Source of the DNA: a virus
DNA: 64,000 nt
IMG/VR virus record: IMGVR_UViG_3300044815_000115
Coordinates: 39,320-103,319 of that record
Reading direction: 5' to 3' (one strand)
Numbering within the stretch: position 1 is the first letter of the stretch; every line of letters starts with the position of its first letter. The notes under the pieces were generated by a model that saw only the letters and a program-made list of their open reading frames with translations, was not told the DNA's origin and did not search any database. Made by a program: the position numbers and the translations under genes. Below are positions 16,026-23,610 of the stretch, in pieces.

Positions 16026-16347
16026 GCCCATGGACATCCGCGCCGTTCAGGCCGCGCTGTGGAAGAACAAGGTCGCGAAGGGTTTCAACCTGACCGACGT
16101 GCCACTCGAGTTCTGCCTTCTGCAGGGTGAGGTCGCCGAGGCGTTCGTTGCGTGGCGCAAGAGCCTGCCGGACCTTGACGAGGAGTTGGCCGACGTCGTC
16201 CTGTACGTGGCCGCGCTCGCCGAGATGACCGACATCGACCTTCAGGACGCCGTGGAGCGGAAGTTGGCGAAGAACGCCGGGCGCACGTATGTCACCGGGG
16301 CGAACGGCTACATGGTGCGCGTTGGCTCGGGCGGTGAAGGCCGGTGA
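16018..16347 (+). CDS. MazG-like nucleotide pyrophosphohydrolase
   Basis: 109 residues from ATG 16018 (ATG 16030 is an alternative). LLQGEVAEAFVAW carries the ExxxE pair and DEELADVVLYVAALAEM the ExxD pair of all-alpha NTP pyrophosphatases, in the right spacing, followed by an Asn/Lys helix (VERKLAKNAGR). These enzymes hydrolyse NTPs to NMP and pyrophosphate with Mg2+; phage copies may adjust nucleotide or alarmone pools. Confidence 0.75.
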   Translation: MPEPMDIRAVQAALWKNKVAKGFNLTDVPLEFCLLQGEVAEAFVAWRKSLPDLDEELADVVLYVAALAEMTDIDLQDAVERKLAKNAGRTYVTGANGYMVRVGSGGEGR

Positions 16348-16613
16348 CCTGCCTGCGCATCAAGGGTCCGGGGGGAACCCCCATCATGCTCTGCTCCGAG
16401 ATCGAGAAGACGCATCCCGACCCGGACTGCCCGAACGCGGACCAGCACACACCCCACCCGGCGGGTTACATCCAGCACTCGGACTGGGCCGAATCGATGC
16501 TCACGACCCACCGCCAGCAGCGATGCGAGGGCTGCGGGAACTGGAACATCTGGACGCCCAAGGGCCACTCCGGCGCCAATACCGGTTCAAGCCCCTCTGG
16601 CGGCCCCTCATGA
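16344..16613 (+). CDS. small Cys/His-containing protein
   Basis: 89 residues from GTG 16344. HPDPDCPNADQHTPHP and CEGCGNWN are possible metal ligands. Unknown function. Followed by a nine-codon ORF before the next real gene. Confidence 0.5.
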   Translation: MTCLRIKGPGGTPIMLCSEIEKTHPDPDCPNADQHTPHPAGYIQHSDWAESMLTTHRQQRCEGCGNWNIWTPKGHSGANTGSSPSGGPS

Positions 16614-16639
16614 CCGCCGCCGAGAAGGAGATGCCGTGA
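16610..16639 (+). CDS. nine-codon bridging ORF
   Basis: ATG 16610 overlaps the upstream stop and the TGA at 16637-16639 overlaps GTG 16636. Encodes MTAAEKEMP, with GAAGGAG-like purines serving as the next ribosome site. Most likely a coupling device rather than a product. Confidence 0.25.
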   Translation: MTAAEKEMP

Positions 16640-16821
16640 GCGTCTACATCGAGGTCGAGCTCCGCTGCGACGGCGTCGAAGGCGACCCGTTCGGTTGCAC
16701 CGCGCAGGTCTTCGCGGGCACCGGCACTCGGGCACGCGCGGACGCCCGCTCGGCTGGCTGGAAAGTTAACGCGCCTGGCGGCAAGGACTACTGCCCTGAC
16801 CACCGCGGGGACGCCCGATGA
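16636..16821 (+). CDS. small Cys-rich actinophage-type protein
   Basis: 61 residues from GTG 16636 (an AAGGAGATGCC precedes it). LRCDGVEGDPFGCTAQV then GKDYCPDHRG resembles small zinc proteins of actinophages. Unknown function. Confidence 0.55.
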   Translation: MSVYIEVELRCDGVEGDPFGCTAQVFAGTGTRARADARSAGWKVNAPGGKDYCPDHRGDAR

Positions 16822-17390
16822 CCGCCACCGAACCGCTGCACACCATCCACGGCGTCGACCTGTACGACGACGGCCTCGGCGGGCTGAAGGCGTACCGCGG
16901 GCACCAGTTCGTCGGGGCCGCCTTCCCGAGCGTCGTCCCTGAGCCGGCCGGTTCCTGGTTCGGCCGCCGTCGGGGTGAGACGGCCCGACGTTTCGGCACC
17001 CGGCATGCGGCACTCGCCTACCTGGTGGGTCCACGCCGTGTCCGGGTCCTCGGCGACCTGTACCACGGCCGGATCCCTGACGGTGCCGTCTACGTCGGCC
17101 GTGCCGCCCCAGGTCTGCCACCAAGCCCGTACGCCAACCCGCACAAGGTCGGGAAGCCGTGCCGTCTGTGCCGTGTCGAGCATGACCGGGTGGGCGCGGT
17201 GGACGCGTACCGCCGGGCACTCATGCAGCAACCCGAGTTGCTCGCCGCCGCACACCGGGACCTGGCAGGGCGTGACCTGGCCTGCTGGTGCCGACTCGAC
17301 GAAGGACCGTGCCACGCCGACGCACTGCTTGCCCTGGTCAACCCCGACGTTCATGCACCCGAGCACGACATGACCAAGGGGACGCGATGA
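16818..17390 (+). CDS. DUF4326 domain protein
   Basis: 190 residues. The C-terminal half has PYANPHKVG, then YRRALMQQPELLAAAHRDLAG and DLACWCRLDEGPCHADALLALVN, the pattern of DUF4326 (YANP, a helical middle, CWC..PCHxD). DUF4326 function is not established. The N-terminal ~90 residues are an extension not recognised. Confidence 0.75.
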   Translation: MTATEPLHTIHGVDLYDDGLGGLKAYRGHQFVGAAFPSVVPEPAGSWFGRRRGETARRFGTRHAALAYLVGPRRVRVLGDLYHGRIPDGAVYVGRAAPGLPPSPYANPHKVGKPCRLCRVEHDRVGAVDAYRRALMQQPELLAAAHRDLAGRDLACWCRLDEGPCHADALLALVNPDVHAPEHDMTKGTR

Positions 17391-17722
17391 GCGAGCCGAC
17401 CGTCGAGAGTTTGCAGGCGGAGATCGCCGAACTACGTGCTGAGCATGAGCGCGACGACATCAAGATTAACCGCTACTTCGACCGGCTCACCCAACGGCGC
17501 GGCGCGGTCGAGGCGGAGCTCCGCGAGGCGACCGGCGAGATCACCGAACTGCGGGTCCAACTCGACTCGGCGCGGCGCCGTGTGCAGGAACTCGCCGACA
17601 TGACGAATGCCTATTCGGACGACCTGGAGTCGGAACGGGCCCGGTCCGCGCAGCTTGTCCGGGTGATCGAGGAGCTGGGTCGGAAGCTGCTGTCCGCCGA
17701 CTTGACTGAGGAGAAGCGATGA
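17387..17722 (+). CDS. coiled-coil protein
   Basis: 111 residues from ATG 17387. Nearly all is heptad-like helix (AEIAELRAEHERDDIKINRY; VQLDSARRRVQELADMT), predicting a long coiled coil. Unknown function. Confidence 0.55.
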   Translation: MSEPTVESLQAEIAELRAEHERDDIKINRYFDRLTQRRGAVEAELREATGEITELRVQLDSARRRVQELADMTNAYSDDLESERARSAQLVRVIEELGRKLLSADLTEEKR

Positions 17723-17910
17723 GCGACATGTGGATCGAGTTGGCCAAGCGAATCACTGCCTCTGAGCGTGCCTACCGGAACCTGGCCGAACAGGACTGGC
17801 GAGACGGCGACGTCATTCGGGCGGTCCGCTATCGGGGCATGGCTGAAGGGCTGGCGATGGCCTGTGAGCACCAACGCAACCTGGCAGCCGAGTCGAGGGG
17901 AGAGCAGTGA
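17719..17910 (+). CDS. small helical hypothetical protein
   Basis: 63 residues, ATGA overlap; helical and amphipathic. Nothing recognised. Confidence 0.5.
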   Translation: MSDMWIELAKRITASERAYRNLAEQDWRDGDVIRAVRYRGMAEGLAMACEHQRNLAAESRGEQ

Positions 17911-18143
17911 GCGACCCGATGGCGACCTTCGTGGTCGAGTACCCCTGCGACCGGCGGTGTCAGGTCGAACTGGACCTGTCCGACATTCACCTGCGGTTCA
18001 CCCACGGGCAGATGCTGCGGACAGCCGAGGACGCGCACCTGGAGGCGCATGAGGCGGATGCGGTCAAGGTGTTCAGCCCGCGGCCTGAAGTGGTCGTGCG
18101 GGCCGGCGTGCTGGACTCCGTCTTGACGGGCGGTCCGCGATGA
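17907..18143 (+). CDS. small hypothetical protein
   Basis: 78 residues from GTG 17907. Beta-strand start (ATFVVEYPCDRRCQVELDLS) with a Cys pair, then mixed. Nothing recognised. Confidence 0.5.
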   Translation: MSDPMATFVVEYPCDRRCQVELDLSDIHLRFTHGQMLRTAEDAHLEAHEADAVKVFSPRPEVVVRAGVLDSVLTGGPR

Positions 18144-18328
18144 ACCCGGCGCCCACGTCCGCCGGTTTCGTGCTGGTCCTGAAGTACTTCGACGGCAGCG
18201 GGATCCTCGGCATCTGGGGGCCGTACGCGACCGAGCAGGACGCGGAGGCCGGCAAGGAAGCGCTGCGGAAGTGGCCGATCGAAGAGGCTGACTGGTCGAT
18301 CGAGCCGCTATTCACGCCGCTCGCCTGA
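18140..18328 (+). CDS. small hypothetical protein
   Basis: 62 residues, ATGA overlap. Aromatic strand-rich sequence (GFVLVLKYFDGSGILGIWGP). Last gene of the second early unit; a bidirectional terminator follows. Confidence 0.5.
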   Translation: MNPAPTSAGFVLVLKYFDGSGILGIWGPYATEQDAEAGKEALRKWPIEEADWSIEPLFTPLA

Positions 18329-18371
18329 CGCACCTTGCACCGTCCCGCACCGCCTACATCCACAGCGAGGA

Positions 18372-18417
18372 GAAGCCCGTGACTGTCGACGAGAGCCGAG
18401 GGGTCACGGGCTGCTTC
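18372..18417. terminator. bidirectional stem-loop between convergent genes
   Basis: AGCCCGTGAC (18374-18383) pairs exactly with GTCACGGGCT (18403-18412) across a 19-base loop, flanked by GAAG/CTTC. It lies between the converging ends of the genes at 18328 and 18421. Confidence 0.6.
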
Positions 18418-18420
18418 GGG

Positions 18421-18612
18421 TCAGTCCTTGCGGGGTGGGCGCTCGGGGAGCTTGGCGCCGGGCTCCCGGAGGTACCAGGCGACGAGGGCGCGGATGACCT
18501 CCGAGCGACCGCGGTCGCCGACGAGTAGGCCTAGCCGATCCCAGAGATCACCAGAAAGCGCGATCTGGCGGCGGGGTGTGATCCGCCGCTTGTTCGGGTT
18601 CTCCTCGGCCAT
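18421..18612 (-). CDS. ribbon-helix-helix repressor
   Basis: 63 residues. RRQIALSGDLWDRLGLLVGDRGRSEVIRALVAWYLR is the ribbon-helix-helix shape of CopG/ParD-type repressors: a short strand then two helices with a polar turn. Its upstream gap holds three near-identical palindromes, so it is probably autoregulated. It could be an antitoxin-like factor, but no toxin lies beside it. Confidence 0.65.
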   Translation of the reverse strand: MAEENPNKRRITPRRQIALSGDLWDRLGLLVGDRGRSEVIRALVAWYLREPGAKLPERPPRKD

Positions 18613-18628
18613 CCCCTAAAGGTACGGC

Positions 18629-18710
18629 GTGTCGGTACACGATTCGCCGCACTCTGTCTTGCGTGTACGTACACGAAGCGGTAGCCTCAGGATTGCTCGT
18701 GTAGGTACAC
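18629..18710. promoter_or_regulatory. three GTGT-NN-GTACAC operators and a promoter
   Basis: GTGTCGGTACAC (18629-18640), GTGTACGTACAC (18663-18674, a perfect palindrome) and GTGTAGGTACAC (18699-18710) are spaced 34 and 36 bases. On the plus strand TTGCGT (18659-18664), 17 bases, TAGCCT (18682-18687) is a good promoter with the second operator in its spacer. The third operator lies just past the start site. Consistent with cooperative repression by the RHH protein. Confidence 0.65.
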
Positions 18711-18748
18711 AGATCCTGCGTTTCACCAGCCTAGAAGGGATCCAGCAC

Positions 18749-18937
18749 ATGCCCCACAAGACGCTCTACGTGTCACCAAAAGACGAGTCGCTCTGGGCAG
18801 CAGCACAGCGTGTCGCAGACAAGGCAGGGACCAGCGTTTCCCAGATCGTGACGCAGGCACTGAAGAACGACCTGCCACGTGTCGTTGCGGAACTTGATCA
18901 GCCCAAAACTGACGAGTGGGCTGATCTGGCCGCATGA
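18749..18937 (+). CDS. small RHH-like protein
   Basis: 62 residues from ATG 18749 with AGAAGGGATCC upstream. KTLYVSPKDESLWAAAQRVADKAGTSVSQIVTQALKND is a strand plus two helices, the second ribbon-helix-helix candidate at this locus and similar to the N-terminus of EXLDI-type proteins. It is expressed divergently from the RHH gene at 18421. Confidence 0.55.
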   Translation: MPHKTLYVSPKDESLWAAAQRVADKAGTSVSQIVTQALKNDLPRVVAELDQPKTDEWADLAA

Positions 18938-19545
18938 CCGCCCCGTCGATTCTCTTTCCGAAATACATCGAGCCGTTCGCCGAGCCACGCTGGTGGAAGC
19001 GCGACATTGCATCTCCGTTGCCGAACGGACCCGTGCCGCCAGGACTTCACGTGCGCTGCGCGACCCACGTGAAGTACGCGCTGAGTTGCCGTCAGTTCGA
19101 TCGGTTGCTCGCCCGCTCGGGCGGATGTTGCGAGGCGTGTGGGATGCCGGCCGCCGAGAACCGGTTCGGCACCCTATGCATCGACCATGAGCACGACCTC
19201 GGCGATTGGGCCGTTCGCGGACTTCTCTGCACTCCATGCAACGCGGCGCTACACCCTGGCGCTGCTACCCAGCCAAGATTCCGAGCGTATGTCCGGCGCT
19301 CGTTCTACCTGACGCTTCTCGCCGAGGCGGCCGTCACGGAGCTCAAGCCAGACGAACCTCCGCTGGGCACCGTCATGCTTGATCAGGGTGGACGCCCCTG
19401 GCGCCATGAGCCGGATTGCCTTCCCGGTTTGCGCTGGTATCCACGCCACCGCCACTACCCGCAGTCGCCCCGGAGCTGGGGCTGGCTTCTTAAGCGCGTC
19501 GGGCCGCTCTACCTCCGTCCGCATATCACCGTCGACGCGGCCTGA
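18934..19545 (+). CDS. recombination endonuclease VII (HNH superfamily)
   Basis: 203 residues, ATGA overlap. A central CCEACGMP, then LCIDHEHDLGDWAVRGLLCTPCNAAL carries the DHxH and CxxCNxxL core of endonuclease VII. T4 endo VII resolves branched DNA during packaging; homologues are common in actinophages. Flanking regions (residues 1-60 and 130-203) are not recognised. Confidence 0.8.
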   Translation: MTAPSILFPKYIEPFAEPRWWKRDIASPLPNGPVPPGLHVRCATHVKYALSCRQFDRLLARSGGCCEACGMPAAENRFGTLCIDHEHDLGDWAVRGLLCTPCNAALHPGAATQPRFRAYVRRSFYLTLLAEAAVTELKPDEPPLGTVMLDQGGRPWRHEPDCLPGLRWYPRHRHYPQSPRSWGWLLKRVGPLYLRPHITVDAA

Positions 19546-19579
19546 TCAACCCCCACGACATGGAGCAGGAGGCTTCCGC

Positions 19580-19792
19580 ATGCCAAGGAAAGACGGCCGG
19601 CCGGATCTGACGTACCGCGCGCCGATTCTGAGCGTCGATCTGGGCCCGTTCGGCTGGGAGATCTGGCCGTGCCACGAGTGCCTGCCCTGGCATGTGGAGT
19701 TCGTCCTCGACGACGGAAACTACTACGCCCGCGAGTGGCACGCGGCCGAGTGCCCGGTCCTAGTCGAACTTCTCAACCAGGGCCAGGCCTGA
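19580..19792 (+). CDS. small hypothetical protein
   Basis: 70 residues from ATG 19580, preceded by GGAGCAGGAGG. Aromatic, strand-rich; PCHECLPWHVEF and a late HAAECP may bind metal. TGATG overlap couples it to the initiator-like gene. Confidence 0.55.
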   Translation: MPRKDGRPDLTYRAPILSVDLGPFGWEIWPCHECLPWHVEFVLDDGNYYAREWHAAECPVLVELLNQGQA

Positions 19793-20943
19793 TGTCCCGC
19801 AACTACGCCCAGTTCACCACCGCCATCTGGCGCCCGGGTGACGACTTCGGCAACCTCACCCGCAACGGCCAATGGGTTTACTTCATGCTGTCCACCCAGC
19901 CTGATATCAGCGCGGCCGGCACCTTGTCGCTCAACGTCCGGCGCTGGTCCGGCCGGTGCGCAGACGGGTCAAAGCAGGACGTGATCGACGGCCTCCAGGA
20001 GTTGAGCACCCATCGGTTCGTCTTCTACGACTACGACACCGAGGAGGTACTGCTGCGGGGCTTCATCAAGGCTGATGGCGGCTACGGCAACCGCAAGCGG
20101 AAGCCAGTGATCGAGCGCGCTGTCCGGGATGTGGAGTCGCCAACGCTGCGGAAGGTGCTCGCGGAGGAGCTGGCGAAGGTCGGCCTACCGGCGGAATGGG
20201 CATCGGATAGCCCATCGGACGTTCATCGCATGGCCTATCCGCTTGACGGTGACGAACCGCCGGAGGCAACGGGACGGGGGCAATCAGATTCAACGTTTCC
20301 GCAGGTCGATAGCCTATCCGATACCCTATCGGGTACGGCATCCGATAGCACATGCCGTTCTGACGGGGTTGTGGTTACTCAAGCTCTAGTAGTAGATCCC
20401 CAACCCTCAACCCGCAATCCTCAACCCGTTCCGCCCCCGGCGGACAGCGCTTCCGCGCCGTCGGAGCAAGTGGCGTTCGAGGGGATGCCCGAGGTGCCTG
20501 TCGTCGCAGAGACCGAGGAGCAGACCAGCTGGCGGCTGGCGCGGGCCTGGGAGAAACGACGACAGGACGCCCGGAAGCCGATCATCGCTCGCGGCAGCAA
20601 GAAGAAGCCCGACCAAGTCCTCATGCCGTTGAAGAACCTCATCCGCGGTGCCCTGATTGCGAAGTACACCGAGGGCGAGGTGAACGCAGCCCTTGAGGCG
20701 TGCAACGAGGGGATTCCGACGGGCAACAGGTTCGACAAGGTCATTGCGGATCTCCGAGATGCCGCTGCGGCAGAAGACCCAAACAACCAAGGGCGCGCCG
20801 GTTCATCGCTCGCCCGCAGGCCGATGCCGGACCAAGTACGTCGTTCAACATCAGCGCTGCGCGCCGAGCAGGCGCTCTCTGTCGCTGACGAACTTGATCG
20901 TGAATACGGACACGGGCTCTATGCCCAGGAAGGAACCCAATGA
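19792..20943 (+). CDS. replication initiator-like protein
   Basis: 383 residues from ATG 19792 (TGATG overlap; longer reading upstream is out of the neighbour's frame). N-terminal ARNYAQF-type winged-helix part, with IWRPGDDFGNLTRNGQWVYFMLSTQPDISAAG, resembles actinophage DNA-replication proteins that carry an HTH and lie before a loader and DnaB. A polar Ser/Asp linker (residues about 135-205) is encoded by a cluster of GATAG/CTATC repeats. A C-terminal helical part follows. Its role is probably to bind the origin and recruit the helicase. Confidence 0.65.
   Translation: MSRNYAQFTTAIWRPGDDFGNLTRNGQWVYFMLSTQPDISAAGTLSLNVRRWSGRCADGSKQDVIDGLQELSTHRFVFYDYDTEEVLLRGFIKADGGYGNRKRKPVIERAVRDVESPTLRKVLAEELAKVGLPAEWASDSPSDVHRMAYPLDGDEPPEATGRGQSDSTFPQVDSLSDTLSGTASDSTCRSDGVVVTQALVVDPQPSTRNPQPVPPPADSASAPSEQVAFEGMPEVPVVAETEEQTSWRLARAWEKRRQDARKPIIARGSKKKPDQVLMPLKNLIRGALIAKYTEGEVNAALEACNEGIPTGNRFDKVIADLRDAAAAEDPNNQGRAGSSLARRPMPDQVRRSTSALRAEQALSVADELDREYGHGLYAQEGTQ
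20201..20350. other. iteron-like repeat cluster, candidate replication origin
   Basis: GATAG or its complement CTATC occurs six times: 20206, 20235 (CTATC), 20308, 20314 (CTATC), 20326 (CTATC) and 20344. Nested inverted repeats include GATAGCCTATC (20308-20318), CCGATA-CCC-TATCGG (20318-20332) and TACCC-TATC-GGGTA (20322-20335). The cluster lies inside the initiator-like gene, and an AT-richer tract follows. Lambda has the same arrangement, with iterons within gene O. The repeats may partly reflect the Ser/Asp codons of the linker. Confidence 0.5.
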
Positions 20944-21386
20944 CACCCGGAGAGGCGGCCAGGCTGCTCGCGGCCTGCGCCATGTACGACTTCCGAACGG
21001 TCGAGAAGGCCGACGGGATCGCATGGCATCACGTGATCGGCGATCTCGACTTCGACGATGCGATGGAGTCGGTGCGCCAGCACTACCAGAACTCGACGGA
21101 CCGCATGATGCCCGCCCACGTCCGCCAGGGCGTGAAGGCGATCCGGGCCGAACGGCGTCGACAGGAACCGTCGGAGGCGACTGCGCTGCCGTCACCGTTC
21201 GAGCAGGACATGAACCGGCAGGTCCGTATGGAGGCTGGCGCGGCCAGTGTCCGGGAGGTGCTGGCAAGGATCACCTCCCACCTGGACCAGAAGTCCCCGG
21301 CGCCGGTGTCGGCGATGGAGCAGCTGCGGGCGATCACTCCAGGACCGGACTGGGCCGGCGACGAGCAGGACGGGGATCAGCGATGA
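20940..21386 (+). CDS. candidate helicase loader
   Basis: 148 residues, ATGA overlap. Helical N-terminus (TPGEAARLLAACAMYDFRTV, then AMESVRQHYQNSTDRMMPAHVRQGV) is a form often found directly before phage DnaB genes. It lacks a Walker motif, so would be a non-ATPase loader or adaptor. Assigned mainly by its place between initiator and helicase. Confidence 0.5.
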   Translation: MTPGEAARLLAACAMYDFRTVEKADGIAWHHVIGDLDFDDAMESVRQHYQNSTDRMMPAHVRQGVKAIRAERRRQEPSEATALPSPFEQDMNRQVRMEAGAASVREVLARITSHLDQKSPAPVSAMEQLRAITPGPDWAGDEQDGDQR

Positions 21387-22726
21387 CCGAGGGCAGGTCC
21401 GACCGGATGCCGCCGCAGGACGTCGAGGCGGAGCAGGCGACGCTGGGCGGGATGCTGCTGTCGAAGGACACCATCGACGCCGTGTCGGAGATCCTGGCTC
21501 CGGGAGACTTCTACCGGCCGATCCACAAGACGGTGTTCGACGCGATCGTCGGGTTGCACGCGAAGGGCGAGCCGGCCGATTCCCGCACCGTCACCGGGGC
21601 ACTGTTCGACTCCGGTGACCTGGTGCGGGTCGGTGGTGCCCCGTACCTGCACACCCTGACGGAGTGCGTCCCGACCGCGGCGAGCGCCCCGTACTACGCG
21701 CGGATCGTCGCCGACCGGGCCGTGTCCCGGCGTCTGGTCGAGGCGGGCATCCGTATCACCCAGTTGGGTTACGGCTCCGCTGCCGGTGACGGGGTTGAGT
21801 TGTCCGATGTCGTCGACCTGGCGCAGCAGGCCGTGTACGACATCACCGTCGACCGTGGCGCGAGCGAATACTCGCGGCTCGACGAGATGCTGCAGCCCAC
21901 CCTCGACGACATCGAGGCCGCCGCCGGCAAGGACGGCCGGATGTCGGGGGTGCCGACCGGTTTCATCGACATGGACCGGCTCCTCAACGGCCTACAGCCA
22001 GGTCAGGTCATCGTCGTTGCTGGACGGCCAGGGCTCGGCAAGTCGACGGTGGGTTTGGACGTCGTCCGGCATGCGGCGATCCGGGCGGATATGGCGTCGG
22101 CGTTCTTCACCTTGGAGATGAGCAAGGTGGAGGTGGTCACGCGCCTACTGTCGGCCGAGGCCCGCGTGCCGATGCATGTCCTGCGCTCGGGGCAACTTTC
22201 CGACGACGACTGGGCACGACTGGCCCGACGCATGGGGGAGATCTCCGAAGCGCCGATCTTCGTCGACGACACCCCGAGCATGGGTTTGGCGGACATCCGT
22301 GCCAAGGCGCGGCAGTTGAAGAAGCGCCACAACCTGCGGCTGCTGGTCGTCGACTATCTGCAGCTGATGACCTCGCCGAAGCGGACGGAGAGCCGGCAGC
22401 AGGAGGTTTCGGACCTGTCGCGGAGTCTGAAGCTGCTGGCGAAGGAGATCGAGTGTCCGATCATCGCGGTGAGCCAGTTGAACCGGGGCCCGGAGAATCG
22501 TCAGGACAAGCGTCCGCAACTGTCCGACCTGCGCGAGTCGGGTTCGATCGAGCAGGACGCTGACGTGGTGATCCTGCTGCACCGCGACGACTACTACGAC
22601 AAGGAGTCGGCCCGCGCAGGCGAGGCGGATTTCATCGTGGCTAAACACCGCAATGGCCCGACGGACACGGTCACGGTCGCCGCCCAACTGCACTTCTCAC
22701 GCTTCGTCGATATGGCGATCGCATGA
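21383..22726 (+). CDS. dnaB: replicative DNA helicase (DnaB)
   Basis: 447 residues from ATG 21383 (ATGA overlap; the frame is open 230 codons further up but over the neighbours). The N-terminal helical domain opens PPQDVEAEQATLGGML. The RecA-fold domain has Walker A AGRPGLGKST (Lys about 220), a Walker B-like LRLLVVDYLQLM, and ISQLNRG/ESGSIEQDADVV motifs of hexameric DnaB. It would unwind DNA 5' to 3' ahead of a host polymerase. Host DnaG is presumably used since no primase is present. Confidence 0.95.
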   Translation: MTEGRSDRMPPQDVEAEQATLGGMLLSKDTIDAVSEILAPGDFYRPIHKTVFDAIVGLHAKGEPADSRTVTGALFDSGDLVRVGGAPYLHTLTECVPTAASAPYYARIVADRAVSRRLVEAGIRITQLGYGSAAGDGVELSDVVDLAQQAVYDITVDRGASEYSRLDEMLQPTLDDIEAAAGKDGRMSGVPTGFIDMDRLLNGLQPGQVIVVAGRPGLGKSTVGLDVVRHAAIRADMASAFFTLEMSKVEVVTRLLSAEARVPMHVLRSGQLSDDDWARLARRMGEISEAPIFVDDTPSMGLADIRAKARQLKKRHNLRLLVVDYLQLMTSPKRTESRQQEVSDLSRSLKLLAKEIECPIIAVSQLNRGPENRQDKRPQLSDLRESGSIEQDADVVILLHRDDYYDKESARAGEADFIVAKHRNGPTDTVTVAAQLHFSRFVDMAIA

Positions 22727-22732
22727 CGTACC

Positions 22733-22765
22733 GGGGACCTGAACGATCTCAGCGCTCAGGTCCCC
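22733..22765 (+). terminator. strong stem-loop after dnaB
   Basis: GGGGACCTGA (22733-22742) pairs perfectly with TCAGGTCCCC (22756-22765), 13-base loop, seven bases after the helicase stop. No T-run follows, as is common in actinomycete terminators. Confidence 0.6.
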
Positions 22766-22825
22766 GCACCCCTGGTTCTACCGCACCGCTCGCACGAACC
22801 CAAGCCAATCGACCAAGGAGTGATC

Positions 22826-23110
22826 ATGCTTCATGAACTGAAGACCTGGCCCGGCTACTTCGAGCGGATCGCTGACGGCACGAAGACGTTCGAGATCCGC
22901 CGTAACGACCGTGGCTTCCAGACGGGCGACACGCTGCAATTGCGCGAGTACAACCCGGCGGGCGACCACGACGAGTGCGCCGACGACCAGTGCTCGACGA
23001 AGCGATACACCGGTCAGGAGGCGTTCCGCAAGGTCGGCTTCGTTGCCGCTGGCACCCTGTTCGGCCTGGAACTCGGCGAGTACGTCGTCATGTCGCTGGT
23101 GCGCTCATGA
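22826..23110 (+). CDS. DUF3850 (ASCH superfamily) protein
   Basis: 94 residues from ATG 22826; AAGGAG at 22814-22819 is spaced for this ATG and not for the GTG at 22820. HELKTWPGYFERIADGTKTFEIRRNDRGFQ then GDTLQLREY is the DUF3850 pattern, with the conserved K, E and R of ASCH folds. Probably binds RNA or nucleotides. It starts a third early unit after the dnaB terminator. Confidence 0.75.
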   Translation: MLHELKTWPGYFERIADGTKTFEIRRNDRGFQTGDTLQLREYNPAGDHDECADDQCSTKRYTGQEAFRKVGFVAAGTLFGLELGEYVVMSLVRS

Positions 23111-23535
23111 CTACAGATGAGGCGATCTGCACGTTGAGCCACGCCGAGCACTTCGCCACCTGGCAATCGTGGCGCGACGACTGCGACGGGTGCGGCTTCG
23201 GGATGCAAGACCCCGACCAGTGCGACCGCGGGCATCCCGACGACGGGGTCACGTTCTGTGGCGTCTGCGGTTGGGACGTCGTCTACAACGCGCTGAAGGT
23301 CGGCGAGCTGTCGGCGATCTGTGACAAGGCGGAGGCGTCCGGGGTGAGCACCGACGGCTGGTCCATCGCCGAGACGATCCGCGCGTTCCCGCTCACCGAC
23401 GAGGAGCGGGTGAAGGTCCGCCGGGATCAGGAGGCGGCGCAAGCCCGTGCTCGCGCGAACTGGACGCCGGAGCAGTGGGCGTCGTTCCGGGCGAACTGCG
23501 AGCGGGCCGACCGCTACTGGGAGGCGATGGCGTAA
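23107..23535 (+). CDS. zinc-binding hypothetical protein
   Basis: 142 residues from ATG 23107. Cys pairs CDGCGF, QCDRGHPDDG and FCGVCGWD precede a helical C-terminal half. Unknown function. Confidence 0.55.
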   Translation: MTTDEAICTLSHAEHFATWQSWRDDCDGCGFGMQDPDQCDRGHPDDGVTFCGVCGWDVVYNALKVGELSAICDKAEASGVSTDGWSIAETIRAFPLTDEERVKVRRDQEAAQARARANWTPEQWASFRANCERADRYWEAMA

Positions 23536-23537
23536 CC

Positions 23538-23606
23538 ATGCTGACCTGCGACGGACCGGCGGATACGACCCGCCCCCAGCCTGCCGAACCAGTCCAGAAA
23601 GATTAA
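23538..23606 (+). CDS. tiny ORF (22 aa)
   Basis: ATG 23538 to TAA 23606, two bases after the previous stop; product MLTCDGPADTTRPQPAEPVQKD. No ribosome site beyond the purines of the preceding gene. May be a microprotein or only a spacer. Confidence 0.25.
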   Translation: MLTCDGPADTTRPQPAEPVQKD

Positions 23607-23610
23607 TCCC

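Noticed and set aside
20693-21382. N-terminal extension of DnaB by 230 codons
   Set aside because: It overlaps the initiator-like and loader genes; ATG 21383 begins the normal DnaB N-terminus and overlaps the loader stop.
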